Shown piece after piece: positions 63,930 through 64,000 of a stretch of DNA of 64,000 nt. The notes below the pieces were generated by a model that saw nothing but the letters and a program-made list of their open reading frames with translations, was not told where the DNA came from and did not search any database. Made by a program: the position numbers and the translations under genes. The stretch is from assembly GCF_013359595.1 (NCBI RefSeq), contig NZ_JABFMP010000011.1, positions 62,001 through 126,000 of the forward strand, in the 5' to 3' direction. This DNA comes from Pseudomonas sp. C1C7. GTDB taxonomy: Bacteria > Pseudomonadota > Gammaproteobacteria > Pseudomonadales > Pseudomonadaceae. The first letter of the stretch is position 1; each line of letters starts with the position of its first letter.

Positions 63930-64000
63930 TTGGGCGACCTCGACCCGTCAGCCCCGGACACTGCCAGCGCGCCTGAACCCAGACGCATCGGCGTACTGGG
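63930..64000 (+). CDS. nadD: Start of nicotinate-nucleotide adenylyltransferase (3' truncated by window)
   Basis: A TTG at 63930, one base after the proA stop, opens a frame reading MGDLDPSAPDTASAPEPRRIGVLG to the window end. RRIGVLG is the start of the NadD nucleotide-binding motif (GGTFDPxHxGH would follow). The N-terminal extension is not conserved, so the true start is uncertain. The proA-nadD pairing supports the call. Confidence 0.75.
   Translation, partial: MGDLDPSAPDTASAPEPRRIGVL

Noticed and set aside
1..64000. tRNA or rRNA genes and origins
   Set aside because: Reading through the intergenic segments showed no cloverleaf-like sequence, rRNA segments or DnaA-box clusters; no scan could be run.

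Overview
The window is chromosomal DNA of a fluorescent-group Pseudomonas. Protein families, dense ATGA/GTGA-coupled operons, high G+C and abundant palindromic repeats of two kinds (agctgccgaaggctgcgatc-type pairs and classic REP pairs) all point there. From recall, not a search, the outer gene order follows P. aeruginosa PAO1: oprG-zinc operon-ybbN-nrdR-rib-nusB-thiL-pgpA-ribA-dxs-ispA-xseB on the left and ppa-eut-mpl-ubiX-lrgAB-proA-nadD on the right. The middle (about 21.6-43.4 kb) is accessory or rearranged.

Layout. 0-5.1 kb: end of a sugar-nucleotide reductase gene, oprG with a candidate ANR site, and a four-gene zinc-type operon (zrgA, ABC ATPase, FtsX-like permease, DUF3299) behind a candidate Zur box. 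5.1-16.3 kb: ybbN, a methyltransferase/lipoprotein pair, nrdR-ribD-ribE-ribBA-ribH-nusB-thiL-pgpA, a solute-binding protein, then ribA with a membrane protein and a BtuF-like protein. 16.3-21.5 kb, minus strand: btuB, dxs, ispA, xseB. 21.7-33.3 kb: an autoregulation-type Fic gene with a striking twin-palindrome operator, then the six-gene mag (alpha2-macroglobulin-like) operon. 33.3-42.2 kb: a heavy-metal island with arsRBCH and a copper set (PtrA-like, copA, a Met/His-rich peptide, copB, His-tailed cytochrome c), bounded and interspersed by gene debris (copR stub, IS66 fragment, S8 protease and DUF2790-like remnants). 42.6-46.5 kb: an orphan S24-type repressor, ppa, mtfA, dedA and a GNAT gene. 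46.6-52.9 kb: ethanolamine catabolism (eutBC, aldehyde dehydrogenase, sigma54 activator) with two good -24/-12 promoters but no permease gene. 53-64 kb: mpl-ubiX-lipoprotein, an oxidoreductase, a MORN/caspase-like lipoprotein, a MaoC protein, lrgAB, a Lon-N protein, a DedA-PAP2 fusion, mpg, proA and the start of nadD.

How it works together. The rib genes give a full riboflavin route; GTP cyclohydrolase II activity must come from the separate ribA, because the RibBA C-terminal domain has lost its zinc cysteines. The mag operon looks like a periplasmic anti-protease trap made together with proteins carrying peptidoglycan-enzyme motifs: an NlpC/P60-like Cys/His protein, and one protein combining an SxxK/KT transpeptidase-like region, a SpoIID-like region and an HEXXH motif. 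This is the most interesting system here. The island supplies arsenic efflux/reduction and periplasmic copper sequestration/oxidation, with its own cop boxes but only a broken copR, so it probably depends on CopRS encoded elsewhere.
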